A stretch of DNA of 64,000 nucleotides from Pseudoneobacillus sp052180215 (GTDB lineage Bacteria > Bacillota > Bacilli > Bacillales > Cytobacillaceae), in NCBI RefSeq assembly GCF_052180215.1, contig NZ_CP197471.1:220001-284000 (forward strand). The letters are read 5' to 3'. Positions 26,430-34,694 of the stretch are shown here, one piece after another. The translations under genes and the position numbers were made by a program. The notes beneath the pieces were generated by a model. The model was not told where the DNA came from. It made no database searches and worked only from the letters and a program-made list of their open reading frames with translations. Position 1 is the stretch's first letter; each line of letters starts with the position of its first letter.

Positions 26430-27464
26430 TTGCATATTCCTATAGAAAGTCGAGTGGAAGACTTTATCTTGCAAGAAGAAATACTTAATAGACTTCAAGA
26501 TGGAATATTTTGTTTAGATGATCAATGGAACTTTTTATTTTTAAATCATGAGGCAGAATTATTATTAGCCCGTTCAAAGATTGAATTAAAAGGAAAAAAT
26601 GCAAGAATAGAATTCCCAGATTGTGAAAGGTTTTTACAACATTATGAACAGGCGATGCTGCAACAAACGGTTATGGAGTTTACTGAATACTATACTCCTC
26701 TTCAAAAGTGGTTTACAGTTCGTGCATATCCTTCCCTATCAAACTTAATCGTACAATTTCATGATATTACTCAAACGAAGAAGAAGACTGAAGAAATCAT
26801 TAATCAATCTGAAAAATTATCAGCCATAGGTCAGCTTGCAGCTGGTATCGCACATGAAATTCGTAATCCATTAACCTCATTAAAAGGTTTTTTACATCTC
26901 ATTGAGGTAGATAATAGTCCTAAATCTGAATATTTTCGAATCATGCATTCGGAATTTGAACGAATCGAACAAATATTAAATGAACTCCTATTAGTTGCCA
27001 AACCACAGGAGGTTCAATATGAAAAGTTTATTATTCAGGATATCTTACGAGAAGTGATAACATTACTCGAATCCCAAGCAACTTTAAAAAATATTAGAAT
27101 TTCCATGGATCTTGCAAAAAATCAGCTTTCTGTTTGGGGAGTTAAAAATCAAATTAAGCAGGTTTTCATTAATCTTATTAAAAATGGAATGGATGCAATG
27201 GAAGAGAGTGGAGTTATTCATACTTCTATTCATCAGGATAATCAAGATGTGGTAATTGAAATTTCAGACCAGGGATCTGGAATTCCGAAAGAAAAGTTAT
27301 CGCAGCTGGGACAACCTTTTTATTCTACAAAAGAAAAAGGGACAGGCTTGGGGTTGATGGTGACCTATCAAATTGTTGAAAATCATCAAGGTGTTATAAT
27401 CGTAAAGAGTGAATTGAATGTAGGTACTACTTTCATCATTCGTTTACCACAATATAAAATGTAA
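26430..27464 (+). CDS. Cytoplasmic PAS-domain sensor histidine kinase
   Basis: 344 residues from TTG 26430. A PAS domain spans about 15-115 (RLQDGIFCLDDQWNFLFLNH), then a short linker. The phosphotransfer helix is LAAGIAHEIRNPLTSLKGFL with the His near 146, then the ATPase boxes FINLIKNGMDAM, SDQGSGIP and GTGLGL. No membrane span. The H-box and small PAS are typical of sporulation-type phosphorelay kinases such as KinA-E (inference). No response regulator is adjacent, consistent with a phosphorelay or orphan kinase. TTG 26430 is preferred because AAAGGGG lies eight bases before it; ATG 26412 and 26400 are alternatives. Confidence 0.88.
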   Translation: MHIPIESRVEDFILQEEILNRLQDGIFCLDDQWNFLFLNHEAELLLARSKIELKGKNARIEFPDCERFLQHYEQAMLQQTVMEFTEYYTPLQKWFTVRAYPSLSNLIVQFHDITQTKKKTEEIINQSEKLSAIGQLAAGIAHEIRNPLTSLKGFLHLIEVDNSPKSEYFRIMHSEFERIEQILNELLLVAKPQEVQYEKFIIQDILREVITLLESQATLKNIRISMDLAKNQLSVWGVKNQIKQVFINLIKNGMDAMEESGVIHTSIHQDNQDVVIEISDQGSGIPKEKLSQLGQPFYSTKEKGTGLGLMVTYQIVENHQGVIIVKSELNVGTTFIIRLPQYKM

Positions 27465-27502
27465 AAAACCAGGTCCATTAATAGTGGATCTGGTTTTTTA
27501 TT
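27462..27502 (+). terminator. Intrinsic terminator after the PAS kinase gene
   Basis: AAAAAACCAGGTCCA pairs with TGGATCTGGTTTTTT across a six-base loop. Confidence 0.9.
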
Positions 27503-27562
27503 AAATTATTATTCTATGCAGCTTAGATTACTAGTATGTAATAACTATTTTTTCTCAAGTGA

Positions 27563-27591
27563 TTGTCTTGTACTAATAAATAATTTATAAT
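27563..27591 (+). promoter_or_regulatory. Candidate sigma-A promoter of the amino acid symporter gene
   Basis: TTGTCT at 27563-27568 and TATAAT at 27586-27591 with a 17-base spacer, about 45 bases upstream of the TTG start. Confidence 0.6.
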
Positions 27592-27636
27592 TCTAAATGT
27601 GTAGAATATTCAGAAATATAAAAAGGAGGAGTTTGT

Positions 27637-29091
27637 TTGGAGAGTTTTATTAGTTCTTTAAACGGCATTTTATGGAGTACACCAGTCATTTATATTTTAT
27701 TGGGCGTAGGGTTAGTTTTTTCTATCATGACACGTTTTCTTCAAGTTCGGCTCATTAAAGACATGGTAAAGTTAATGTTCCAAGGAAAAAGTTCAAAAGC
27801 GGGGGTTTCTTCTTTTCAGGCCTTAGCCATAGCTCTTTCAGGCCGCGTTGGAACTGGTAACATTGCTGGAACAGCTACTGCGATTGCAATGGGTGGTCCA
27901 GGTGCTGTTTTTTGGATGTGGGCAATTGCTTTTATCGGGGCTAGCAGTGCCTTTATTGAATCTACACTTGCTCAAATTTATAAAGTAAAACAAGATGGTC
28001 AATATCGCGGTGGTCCTGCTTATTATATTGAAAAGGGAATCGGGATTAAATGGTTTGCAGTCCTTTTTGCCGTATCAGCTCTTTTAGCAATGAGTGTATT
28101 AATGCCTGGTATTCAGTCCAACTCGATTGCTGCAGGGTTAAAAAATGCCTTTGGAATTAGTCCGTATGTAACAGGTGCTGGAATTATTCTATTATTGGGA
28201 TTAATCATTTTTGGTGGGGTAAAACGAATTGCAAACGTGGCACAATATGTTGTTCCATTTATGGCTTTAGGTTATATTTTGGTTTCACTCATTATTGTGG
28301 TCATGAATATTGGTGAACTACCAGGCGTATTCGCTTTAATCTTTAAAAGTGCGTTTGCTCTAGATTCTGCTTTCGGTGGGATTGTGGGGATGGCTATTTC
28401 TTGGGGGGTAAAACGTGGTATTTACTCGAATGAGGCTGGTCAAGGAACAGGACCACATGCTGCTGCAGCTGCGGAAGTTTCACATCCTGCAAAGCAAGGA
28501 CTTGTTCAAGCAGCTTCTGTTTATATCGATACATTATTAGTTTGTTCGGCTACTGCATTTATGATTTTATTTACTGGTATGTATAATACAGCAAATCCAG
28601 ATGGAGGCTTTATTAAAGAAGGTTTAGCTGGTGTAGAAGCCGGACCTGCATTTACACAGGCAGCTGTTGATACTGTTCTTCCTGGTTTTGGTTCTGGATT
28701 CGTAGCGGTATCCCTATTCTTCTTCGCGTTTACAACAATTATGGCCTACTATTACATGGCTGAAACCAATATTGCGTACCTATTACGTGGAAAAGATAAT
28801 AAAGTGGCTATGGCACTTTTGAAGGTTGTCATTATGGCAGCTACCTTCTACGGTGCTGTTAAGACAGCTGGCTTGGCTTGGGCACTTGGTGATGTCGGAT
28901 TAGGTATCATGGTTTGGATCAACATGATCGCCATTGTCATCCTTGCCAAACCGGCACTGGCTGCTTTAAAGGATTACGAACAGCAAAAACGTCAAGGACT
29001 TGACCCTGTGTTTAACTCCAAGAAACTAGGCATCAAAAATGCAGAATATTGGGAAACAGAATACAAAGTCGACGAAGAACAAGCTTCCTAA
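27637..29091 (+). CDS. Alanine/glycine:cation symporter (AGCS family)
   Basis: 484 residues, about ten membrane spans. Family signatures are visible: FQALAIALSGRVGTGNIAGT near 64-83, GGPGAVFWMWAIAFIGASSA, then SNEAGQGTGPHAAAAAEVSHP near 266 and VDTVLPGFG. It imports alanine or glycine with Na+ or H+. Start TTG 27637 with AAGGAGGAG upstream. It has its own promoter and terminator. Confidence 0.93.
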   Translation: MESFISSLNGILWSTPVIYILLGVGLVFSIMTRFLQVRLIKDMVKLMFQGKSSKAGVSSFQALAIALSGRVGTGNIAGTATAIAMGGPGAVFWMWAIAFIGASSAFIESTLAQIYKVKQDGQYRGGPAYYIEKGIGIKWFAVLFAVSALLAMSVLMPGIQSNSIAAGLKNAFGISPYVTGAGIILLLGLIIFGGVKRIANVAQYVVPFMALGYILVSLIIVVMNIGELPGVFALIFKSAFALDSAFGGIVGMAISWGVKRGIYSNEAGQGTGPHAAAAAEVSHPAKQGLVQAASVYIDTLLVCSATAFMILFTGMYNTANPDGGFIKEGLAGVEAGPAFTQAAVDTVLPGFGSGFVAVSLFFFAFTTIMAYYYMAETNIAYLLRGKDNKVAMALLKVVIMAATFYGAVKTAGLAWALGDVGLGIMVWINMIAIVILAKPALAALKDYEQQKRQGLDPVFNSKKLGIKNAEYWETEYKVDEEQAS

Positions 29092-29103
29092 AATAACACA
29101 GCA

Positions 29104-29153
29104 AAACACCTCTCGTGAAGGTGGGGAAACCCATCCAAAGAGAGGTGTTTTTT
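29104..29153 (+). terminator. Intrinsic terminator after the symporter gene
   Basis: AAAACACCTCTC pairs with GAGAGGTGTTTT around a 20-base loop; six Ts follow. Dispersed palindrome copy 2 begins in its T-tract. Confidence 0.88.
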
Positions 29154-29203
29154 AACGCTTTAAAGTGCCGGGGGTCAGACCCCCGGCACTTTAAAGTGTT
29201 AAA
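29151..29203. repeat. Dispersed palindrome, copy 2
   Basis: Core GGGGGTCAGACCCCC with arms AACGCTTTAAAGTGCC and GGCACTTTAAAGTGTT, one mismatch. It directly abuts the upstream terminator. Confidence 0.9.
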
Positions 29204-29434
29204 GAGATTATCAATTAATCTGAGTTTGTAACAATTTAGACAATATTAGACTCATAATTTTCAAGCTTGAAAGTGAGGCTATAAACCGCGCCGTGACTGC
29301 CTTCAATCAACTTTAGGAAAATCCCTAGGGGAATTTCCCTGAAAGGATGGGGGATTTCCCCGATATAGAAAACACTAACGGACTCTTACACTAAGAGTAA
29401 CAAACCGTTAGTGTTATTTTTTTGAGGAGGATTT
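29204..29434 (+). promoter_or_regulatory. Structured leader of the molybdoenzyme operon
   Basis: About 230 bases with no ORF. Hairpin A (29325-29368) pairs CTAGGGGAATTTCCC with GGGGATTTCCCC and the following GATATAG. The terminator-like hairpin at 29371-29423 follows at once. I see no exact match to a riboswitch consensus that I can recall, and no clear -35/-10 pair. Confidence 0.55.
29371..29423 (+). terminator. Terminator-like hairpin abutting the Shine-Dalgarno of the operon (attenuator candidate)
   Basis: AACACTAACGG (29371-29381) pairs with CCGTTAGTGTT (29405-29415). An inner stem ACTCTTA/TAAGAGT fills the loop and ATTTTTTT follows. GAGGAGG starts at 29424, so termination here would silence the operon. 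Confidence 0.75.
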
Positions 29435-30520
29435 ATGATGCAGGCCAAAACTTCTACAACGAATCAAACAGGTCATTCGATTAATAATGCGTTTGCTTCC
29501 CATTTTGCGAAGTCAATGTTTTTAAGTGTCCTTGGACTTGTGGTATTAAGCTTTATCGGTACACGCATGTTTACGCATGTCGATTTAAACCTTTATGGAT
29601 ATATGGTCGGAACAATTGTTTTCATCGGTGGCTTCTTCTACCGATTTATTGCCTGGGGAGAAAGACCACCAACTAAGATATTTATAAAAAAAGGCTTAAA
29701 GCTTCTTTTTAGAAAAAGTACTCCGCAAACGACTACTGAACATTTGGTAACCTACAGATTTATTTGGAATCGGGGAATTTACCGATGGACTCAGCATCTT
29801 CTGATCGGTTGGGGATGTATCCTTTCAGCATTTGTTACATTTCCATTAGTATTCAGTTGGATGTACTTCACAATGGATGACAACGGAATGTACAACATCA
29901 TTTTCATGGGAGTTAATCTCATGACCGTTCCTGCAGAAGGCATCATCGCTCAATTGTCTTACAACGCATTGAACATTACAGCGGTAATGGTGATCACTGG
30001 TGTAACAATGGTGTTATACCGTCGTTTGAAAAATATGCAAGCTCGTGCGGAGCAAACCTTTATGTACGATTTTCTTCCGTTATACATGCTGTTATTAGTA
30101 AGTATTACTGGATTAGCGTTAACGTTTATGAATATCTTCTTACATGGGGCTGGTCAGCCAATTATGTCTTTAATCCACCAATGGTCCGTGATTATTACAT
30201 TAATCTATTTGCCATTTGGAAAGCTTGCCCACATTCCGTTTAGACCGATGAGTGTCATGGCAAGAAACTACCGTGAGCATTATACAGAGCAAGCACCGAA
30301 AGCTTGTAAGGTATGTGGAGATCACTTTGTTTCGGTAGAACAAACTAATGATGTTATGAACGTACTTCATACAAATGATATTGAATTCGCGATGAAAGAA
30401 GGCTTCCATCTTGCAGAGCTTTGCTTGCCATGTCGTCGTAAATACAGAATTGCAAGATTCGCAGGATTCCCTACACATCAAGTGAAGGTTAAGGAGGCAA
30501 ACCAGAATGCAAGAGGTTAA
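29435..30520 (+). CDS. Membrane subunit of a molybdoenzyme complex (NarI-like quinol oxidase candidate)
   Basis: 361 residues. Spans are visible at about 30-48, 52-75, 125-150, 165-190, 210-235 and 245-262. Several His lie at span edges (TQHLLIG, FLHGAG, IHQWSV, KLAHIPF) as expected for a b-haem quinol-oxidising subunit like NarI or DsrM (inference). The soluble C-terminal tail carries two CxxC pairs, C291/C294 in ACKVCGDHF and C330/C333 in LCLPCRRK, which would bind zinc or an iron-sulfur centre. That tail is unusual for the family. Its end overlaps the next gene by 14 bases, so it is the first gene of the operon. Confidence 0.75.
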   Translation: MMQAKTSTTNQTGHSINNAFASHFAKSMFLSVLGLVVLSFIGTRMFTHVDLNLYGYMVGTIVFIGGFFYRFIAWGERPPTKIFIKKGLKLLFRKSTPQTTTEHLVTYRFIWNRGIYRWTQHLLIGWGCILSAFVTFPLVFSWMYFTMDDNGMYNIIFMGVNLMTVPAEGIIAQLSYNALNITAVMVITGVTMVLYRRLKNMQARAEQTFMYDFLPLYMLLLVSITGLALTFMNIFLHGAGQPIMSLIHQWSVIITLIYLPFGKLAHIPFRPMSVMARNYREHYTEQAPKACKVCGDHFVSVEQTNDVMNVLHTNDIEFAMKEGFHLAELCLPCRRKYRIARFAGFPTHQVKVKEANQNARG

Positions 30521-32687
30521 AGTCAGAGATAAATTTTTCAAAGAAGTTCAAAATGTCATTCATCCAGGCGAAAAATTAATAAAAACACATTGCAGCTATT
30601 GTGGGATGCAGTGCGGGATGAACCTACGCGTAGATACCGGAACAAACAAGATCATCGGGGTAGAACCACGATATGATTGGCCTGTAACACACGGAAAAAT
30701 GTGTCCTAAAGGGGTTACAGCTTACCAACAAACAAACCACCAAGATCGTATATTAAGACCACTTATTCGTGATAATGCCGCTCTTAAAGGAACAACAGAG
30801 GGTTTTCGTGAAGCGAGCTGGGAAGAGGCATATGAATTAGTGGCAAGAAAAATCAAAGAACTACAAGAACAGTATGGAAAAGATAGCTTTAGTGTATTCA
30901 GCGGCGTATCGATGACCAATGAAAAATGTTATTTAACAGGAAAGTTCGCCCGCGTTGGACTCCAGACACGCTACATTGATTATAACGGACGTTTCTGTAT
31001 GTCCAGTGCAGCTGGAGGATTCCTACGAAGCTTTGGTGTCGACCGAGGTTCCACATTACCTTGGACAGATATTCATGAAACAGACTGTTTATTTATTGCA
31101 GGAAGTAACACAGCTGAGTGTCATCCAACTTCAATGTTCCGCGTATGGGCCGTTCAAGAACGCGGAGGTTACTTAATTGTAGCTGACCCCCGTGAAACGC
31201 CAATTGCAAGAAGAGCGGATCTGCACTTAGATTTAAGACCAGGAACAGACTTAGCTCTTGCAAACGGAATTTTAAATCTATTAATTCAAAATGGTTATGC
31301 AGATGAAGATTTTATCAATAACCATACAAATGGTTTTGAAGAAACGAAAGAATTAGTTAAGGAGTTTACTCCTGAATATACAAGTCAAATTACTGGAGTT
31401 GCACCTGAAAAAATTATTCGTGCAGCAGAAATCTACGGTAAAGCTCCAAATGCTGTGGTCATGTTTGCCCGCGGAATCGAACAGCAAATTAAAGGTGTAG
31501 ATAATGTATCGGCTTACACAAATATGGCATTAGTAACAGGTAAAATTGGCCGTCCTAAAGCTGGGGTAGCAACTTTCACAGGTCAAGGTAATGGTCAGGG
31601 AGGCCGTGAGCATGGTCAAAAATCAGACCTACTTCCAGGATATCGTAAGATTACCAATCCAGAGCATGTAAAAGAAGTTTGTGAGGTTTGGGGAATTACA
31701 CCAGGTGAAATGCCAAAGGCTGGGGTTTCAGCCTATGAAATGTTTGAATTAATGGAACAAAAAGAGATTAAAGGATTATACCTATTATGCTCTAACCCAG
31801 CGGTTTCAGCTCCAAATCAAAACTTTGTCCGTAAAGCGTTAAAAGGACTAGATTTCATGGTGTGCTCTGACTTTTACCTATCAGAATCAGCTGAATTTGC
31901 CGATGTCATTCTTCCATCCGTAACATGGTCTGAAGATGAAGGAACAGTTACGAATATTGAAGGTCGTATTATAAAAATTAATAAAGCGCAAGAGCCACTA
32001 GGTGAATCTAAACCAGATTGGCAGATTCAAGCGGAACTAGCTGAGTATTTAGGTAGAGGTCAATACTTCTCTCACTTAAAAACAGCTAGTGATGTGGCAG
32101 ACGAATTCCGCCTGGCATCTAAAGGTGGATACGCCGATTACTACGGTGCAACTTGGGATAAGATCGACAAGCAAGACGGTGTTTTCTGGCCATGTAAGGA
32201 TGAAAATGATAAAGGAACACCGCATATGTTCTTAGATAAGAAGTTCTATCATCCAGATGGAAAAGCAAAAATTTGTGCATTACCATACCGTCCACCAGCA
32301 GAAGAGCCTTGTGAGGAATACCCACTTCGCTTAACAACAGGACGCGTCGTTTATCACTATTTATCTGGTAACCAAACCCGCCGTATTAAGTTCTTACGTG
32401 ACATGTGCCCAGAGCCATTTGTCGAGGTTCATCCGGAAACAGCAGCTAAATATAATATCGAGCATGAAGAAGTGGTTCGTTTGTTTACCCGTCGTGGGGA
32501 AGCGGACTATAAAGTGAAAATTACGGAAGCGATTCGAAAAGACACCGTGTTTGTTCCGTATCATTTTGGTCATGAGCAATCTATTAATCTATTAACGAAT
32601 GCCGCACTTGATCCGATTTCAAGAATGCCAGAGTTCAAGGCATGTGCAGCACAGATCGAAAAACTAGAAATGAAGAAGGTGCAATAA
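30507..32687 (+). CDS. Molybdopterin oxidoreductase, NasA/NarB/NapA type (probable nitrate reductase catalytic subunit)
   Basis: 726 residues, no Tat signal, so cytoplasmic. The N-terminal [4Fe-4S] motif is C29, C32, C36 and C66, with the conserved Lys two residues later (KMCPKG). The likely Mo ligand is C164 in NGRFCMSSAAGG, the same context as in assimilatory NasA and periplasmic NapA. Further motifs are GSNTAECHP, DPRETPIARRADLHL and GQGNGQGGREHGQKSDLLPG. The molydopterin dinucleotide-binding domain occupies the last 120 residues. Length fits NasA/NarB. Nitrate is the most likely substrate given the adjacent Nre-like regulators, but another oxyanion is possible. AAGGAGG lies inside the upstream gene. 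Confidence 0.88.
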   Translation: MQEVKVRDKFFKEVQNVIHPGEKLIKTHCSYCGMQCGMNLRVDTGTNKIIGVEPRYDWPVTHGKMCPKGVTAYQQTNHQDRILRPLIRDNAALKGTTEGFREASWEEAYELVARKIKELQEQYGKDSFSVFSGVSMTNEKCYLTGKFARVGLQTRYIDYNGRFCMSSAAGGFLRSFGVDRGSTLPWTDIHETDCLFIAGSNTAECHPTSMFRVWAVQERGGYLIVADPRETPIARRADLHLDLRPGTDLALANGILNLLIQNGYADEDFINNHTNGFEETKELVKEFTPEYTSQITGVAPEKIIRAAEIYGKAPNAVVMFARGIEQQIKGVDNVSAYTNMALVTGKIGRPKAGVATFTGQGNGQGGREHGQKSDLLPGYRKITNPEHVKEVCEVWGITPGEMPKAGVSAYEMFELMEQKEIKGLYLLCSNPAVSAPNQNFVRKALKGLDFMVCSDFYLSESAEFADVILPSVTWSEDEGTVTNIEGRIIKINKAQEPLGESKPDWQIQAELAEYLGRGQYFSHLKTASDVADEFRLASKGGYADYYGATWDKIDKQDGVFWPCKDENDKGTPHMFLDKKFYHPDGKAKICALPYRPPAEEPCEEYPLRLTTGRVVYHYLSGNQTRRIKFLRDMCPEPFVEVHPETAAKYNIEHEEVVRLFTRRGEADYKVKITEAIRKDTVFVPYHFGHEQSINLLTNAALDPISRMPEFKACAAQIEKLEMKKVQ

Positions 32688-33251
32688 ATGAAGAATCGGT
32701 TATATATTGAACTGGACAATTGTATAGGATGCCGATCATGTTTGGCTGCTTGTACACAATGTGGAGGTCATGAACAACGTAATCGAAACTACGTTTATGA
32801 CGTAAATCCACTAGTGAACAGACAAACGATGCCGTTAATGTGCCTTCACTGTGTGAACCCTGCCTGTGCCCGAAGCTGTCCAGCACAAGCAATCCAAATC
32901 CATGAAACTGGTGCTGTTTTATCAGCGTTAGTAGAGAAATGTATCGGATGTCAAAACTGTACAATTGCTTGTCCTTACGGTATTCCTAAGTTTGATACAG
33001 AACAAAACTTAATGTATAAATGTGACCTATGTATTGATCGTACGAAAGATGGTATTCCGCCAATGTGTGCGAGTGTATGTCCAACGAACACTCTTCAATG
33101 GCTAACAGAAGAAGAAATCGAGGCTAAGAAAGCGGCTTACGATATGGCGAATGGCGGTAAATGGGTAACTAGCAGTCCATTTTTAGAAAATGAAACGAAT
33201 GTACGTGTAAACTTACCTGGTATTATCCAAGGTATTACAAAGTTGTTCTAG
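32688..33251 (+). CDS. Four-cluster 4Fe-4S ferredoxin subunit
   Basis: 187 residues. Four Cys motifs in the order of NrfC/DmsB/PhsB-type electron-transfer subunits: CIGCRSCLAACTQC (about 12-25), CLHCVNPACARSCP, CIGCQNCTIACPYG, and CDLCIDR with CASVCP. It starts on the base after the catalytic gene's stop, so it is translationally linked. It should carry electrons between the membrane subunit or the Rieske protein and the molybdenum enzyme. No signal peptide. Confidence 0.92.
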   Translation: MKNRLYIELDNCIGCRSCLAACTQCGGHEQRNRNYVYDVNPLVNRQTMPLMCLHCVNPACARSCPAQAIQIHETGAVLSALVEKCIGCQNCTIACPYGIPKFDTEQNLMYKCDLCIDRTKDGIPPMCASVCPTNTLQWLTEEEIEAKKAAYDMANGGKWVTSSPFLENETNVRVNLPGIIQGITKLF

Positions 33252-33262
33252 ATCCAGTTTCA

Positions 33263-33361
33263 GGCGCCATCGGCTCGAGGTCAAAAGCCAATCCGGCAAG
33301 AAGGTTAAAGAACAACCTTCATGCCGGCTCGTCTTTTGCTTGTCGCCTAAAGCTGAGCGCC
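33263..33361 (+). repeat. Long imperfect hairpin element inside the operon
   Basis: The inner stem CCGGCAAGAAGGTT pairs with AACCTTCATGCCGG (one mismatch), and the outer GGCGC pairs with GCGCC. GC content is above that of the genes on either side. No T-tract. It may be a mobile palindrome or an RNA processing or stability element. Confidence 0.65.
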
Positions 33362-33391
33362 TTACACATTTCAATTAAGGGAGGGATTTTC

Positions 33392-33916
33392 ATGACGGAT
33401 AAAAATAACCGAATCCCGTTTGATGAGGATAATTATACGCATAATATAAATCGTAATAATGAAAGAATGCTGGATCGTCGTGGTTTTATGAAAACATTAG
33501 TAGGAGCAGCAGGAGTTTTTGCTGTATCCTCCCTTCCATGGGGTGCAGTGGCAGCTAAAGAATTATTAGGTTTAAAAAATAAAGAATACCCGCATCAAAA
33601 AATTGCGGATTTAGATGCTGTTGGAATTGGTGAGTCAGTGGAGTTTGCTTTTCCAGGTGAACATGATAGTGCGTTATTGATTCGCCTTGGTGAAAATAAG
33701 TTTGTGGCTTACCAAAATGCCTGTACTCATTTAAGATGCCCGGTGTTTTGGGTAAAAGAGAAGAACGAAATGATTTGTCCATGTCATCACGGAAAATTTG
33801 ATGTGGAAACCGGTGCACCAACCGCTGGACCGCCAAGACGTCCATTACCGGAAATCGAAGTAGAAGTAACAGACGGAACTATTTTTGCAGTAAGGGTGAA
33901 GCGTTATGAAGCGTAA
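33392..33916 (+). CDS. Tat-exported Rieske [2Fe-2S] protein
   Basis: 174 residues. The twin-arginine motif DRRGFMKT (R29-R30) is followed by a hydrophobic span at about 36-55, so the protein is probably anchored with its domain outside. The Rieske motifs are C111-T-H113-L-R-C116 and C129-P-C131-H132, with C116/C131 as the usual disulfide pair. This is the form of a bc1/b6f-type Rieske protein. A Rieske partner for a NasA-like enzyme is unusual. GGGAGGG gives a strong ribosome site. Confidence 0.88.
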   Translation: MTDKNNRIPFDEDNYTHNINRNNERMLDRRGFMKTLVGAAGVFAVSSLPWGAVAAKELLGLKNKEYPHQKIADLDAVGIGESVEFAFPGEHDSALLIRLGENKFVAYQNACTHLRCPVFWVKEKNEMICPCHHGKFDVETGAPTAGPPRRPLPEIEVEVTDGTIFAVRVKRYEA

Positions 33917-34106
33917 TTATATCAGTGTATTCATTTTAGCAGGAATCTTACTGCTCAATATCATTTTCACTCAAAAAATGGTTCACCAATACTTTTATGA
34001 AAATTATGTAAATACCTTAATTTTTGTAGGCTTGAATATCATTCTTTTTCCAGTTGCTTGGTTTGTTTATAAACGTGACCGTAAAAAGGGTGGCGAACGT
34101 GCATGA
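33906..34106 (+). CDS. Small two-span membrane protein in the molybdoenzyme operon
   Basis: 66 residues. Spans at about 6-22 (ISVFILAGILLLNIIF) and 38-56 (LIFVGLNIILFPVAWFVY), ending in KRDRKKGG on the inside. It overlaps the Rieske gene by 11 bases and the next gene by four (ATGA), so it is tightly coupled. It may be an assembly or anchor subunit. I do not recognise a family. Confidence 0.8.
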   Translation: MKRNYISVFILAGILLLNIIFTQKMVHQYFYENYVNTLIFVGLNIILFPVAWFVYKRDRKKGGERA

Positions 34107-34417
34107 ACAGTGAAACCTATTTAGATTTTTGTTTTGTACGTGAAGAAAGCGGCCATTTTGGTGCTGAAATTGAAGGTTTGCTGAAAAAAGTTTTTCAAGG
34201 GATAAGAGTGAATTGGTATTTGGAAGAAAAAAAGGCTGAAGGTGCGGATATTGTCGTGGCAGAGGTGAAGGGAATGAGCCCGTGGAAGACTGAAGCTGAA
34301 ACCCTTCATTATTTAGAGGAAAATGCCGGTGAAACATTTTGGCAATATCTCCAAGGTTTTCAAATGTATATTTACCCGAATAATCCGAGAGGGTGTGGAA
34401 GTTGTGGAACTCATTAA
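34103..34417 (+). CDS. Small soluble protein of the molybdoenzyme operon, unknown function
   Basis: 104 residues. No membrane span. A Cys pair with a Gly-rich context lies at the very end (NPRGCGSCGTH), which may bind metal. Residues about 45-62 are ADIVVAEVKGMSPWKTEA. ATG overlaps the preceding stop. Its position suggests a maturation factor or small subunit; I do not recognise it. Confidence 0.75.
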   Translation: MNSETYLDFCFVREESGHFGAEIEGLLKKVFQGIRVNWYLEEKKAEGADIVVAEVKGMSPWKTEAETLHYLEENAGETFWQYLQGFQMYIYPNNPRGCGSCGTH

Positions 34418-34670
34418 GGATTTAGAAGGGTTTGTAGCGGAAAAAGTAGAAGTAGCTATTCATGATGCGGAAAGCGAAACTCAACCTCCTTGGGTCGAGA
34501 AAAAAATAAAAAAGCTTGAACTATGTCCTGATCAGACTCATCTTCGAATCTATTTTGATACCTATTATTTCTTTGCTGTACCACTAACAAGTTCTTTCAG
34601 CCAAAGTGAACGTGATTGGTCTGCTTATGATACGGAAAGCGGACTCTATTATTTAATACGGAAAATATAA
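34404..34670 (+). CDS. Small soluble protein of the molybdoenzyme operon, unknown function
   Basis: 88 residues from GTG 34404, which has GAGAGGGTG about eight bases upstream and overlaps the previous gene by 14 bases. Earlier in-frame starts run deep into that gene and lack a ribosome site. The sequence has an acidic N-terminal helix (ELIKDLEGFVAEKVEVAIHD) and a beta-rich second half (THLRIYFDTYYFFAVPL). No recognised domain. Confidence 0.7.
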   Translation: MELIKDLEGFVAEKVEVAIHDAESETQPPWVEKKIKKLELCPDQTHLRIYFDTYYFFAVPLTSSFSQSERDWSAYDTESGLYYLIRKI

Positions 34671-34694
34671 AAATAAAGGGAAAGGAGGATTCAG

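Noticed and set aside
29204..29434. Moco, TPP or SAM riboswitch upstream of the molybdoenzyme operon
   Set aside because: The stems and loop sequences do not fit the consensus forms I can recall, so I list only an unassigned structured leader.
34323..34403. Upstream extension of the 88-residue operon protein
   Set aside because: The extension runs inside the previous gene and has no ribosome site; GTG 34404 has one.
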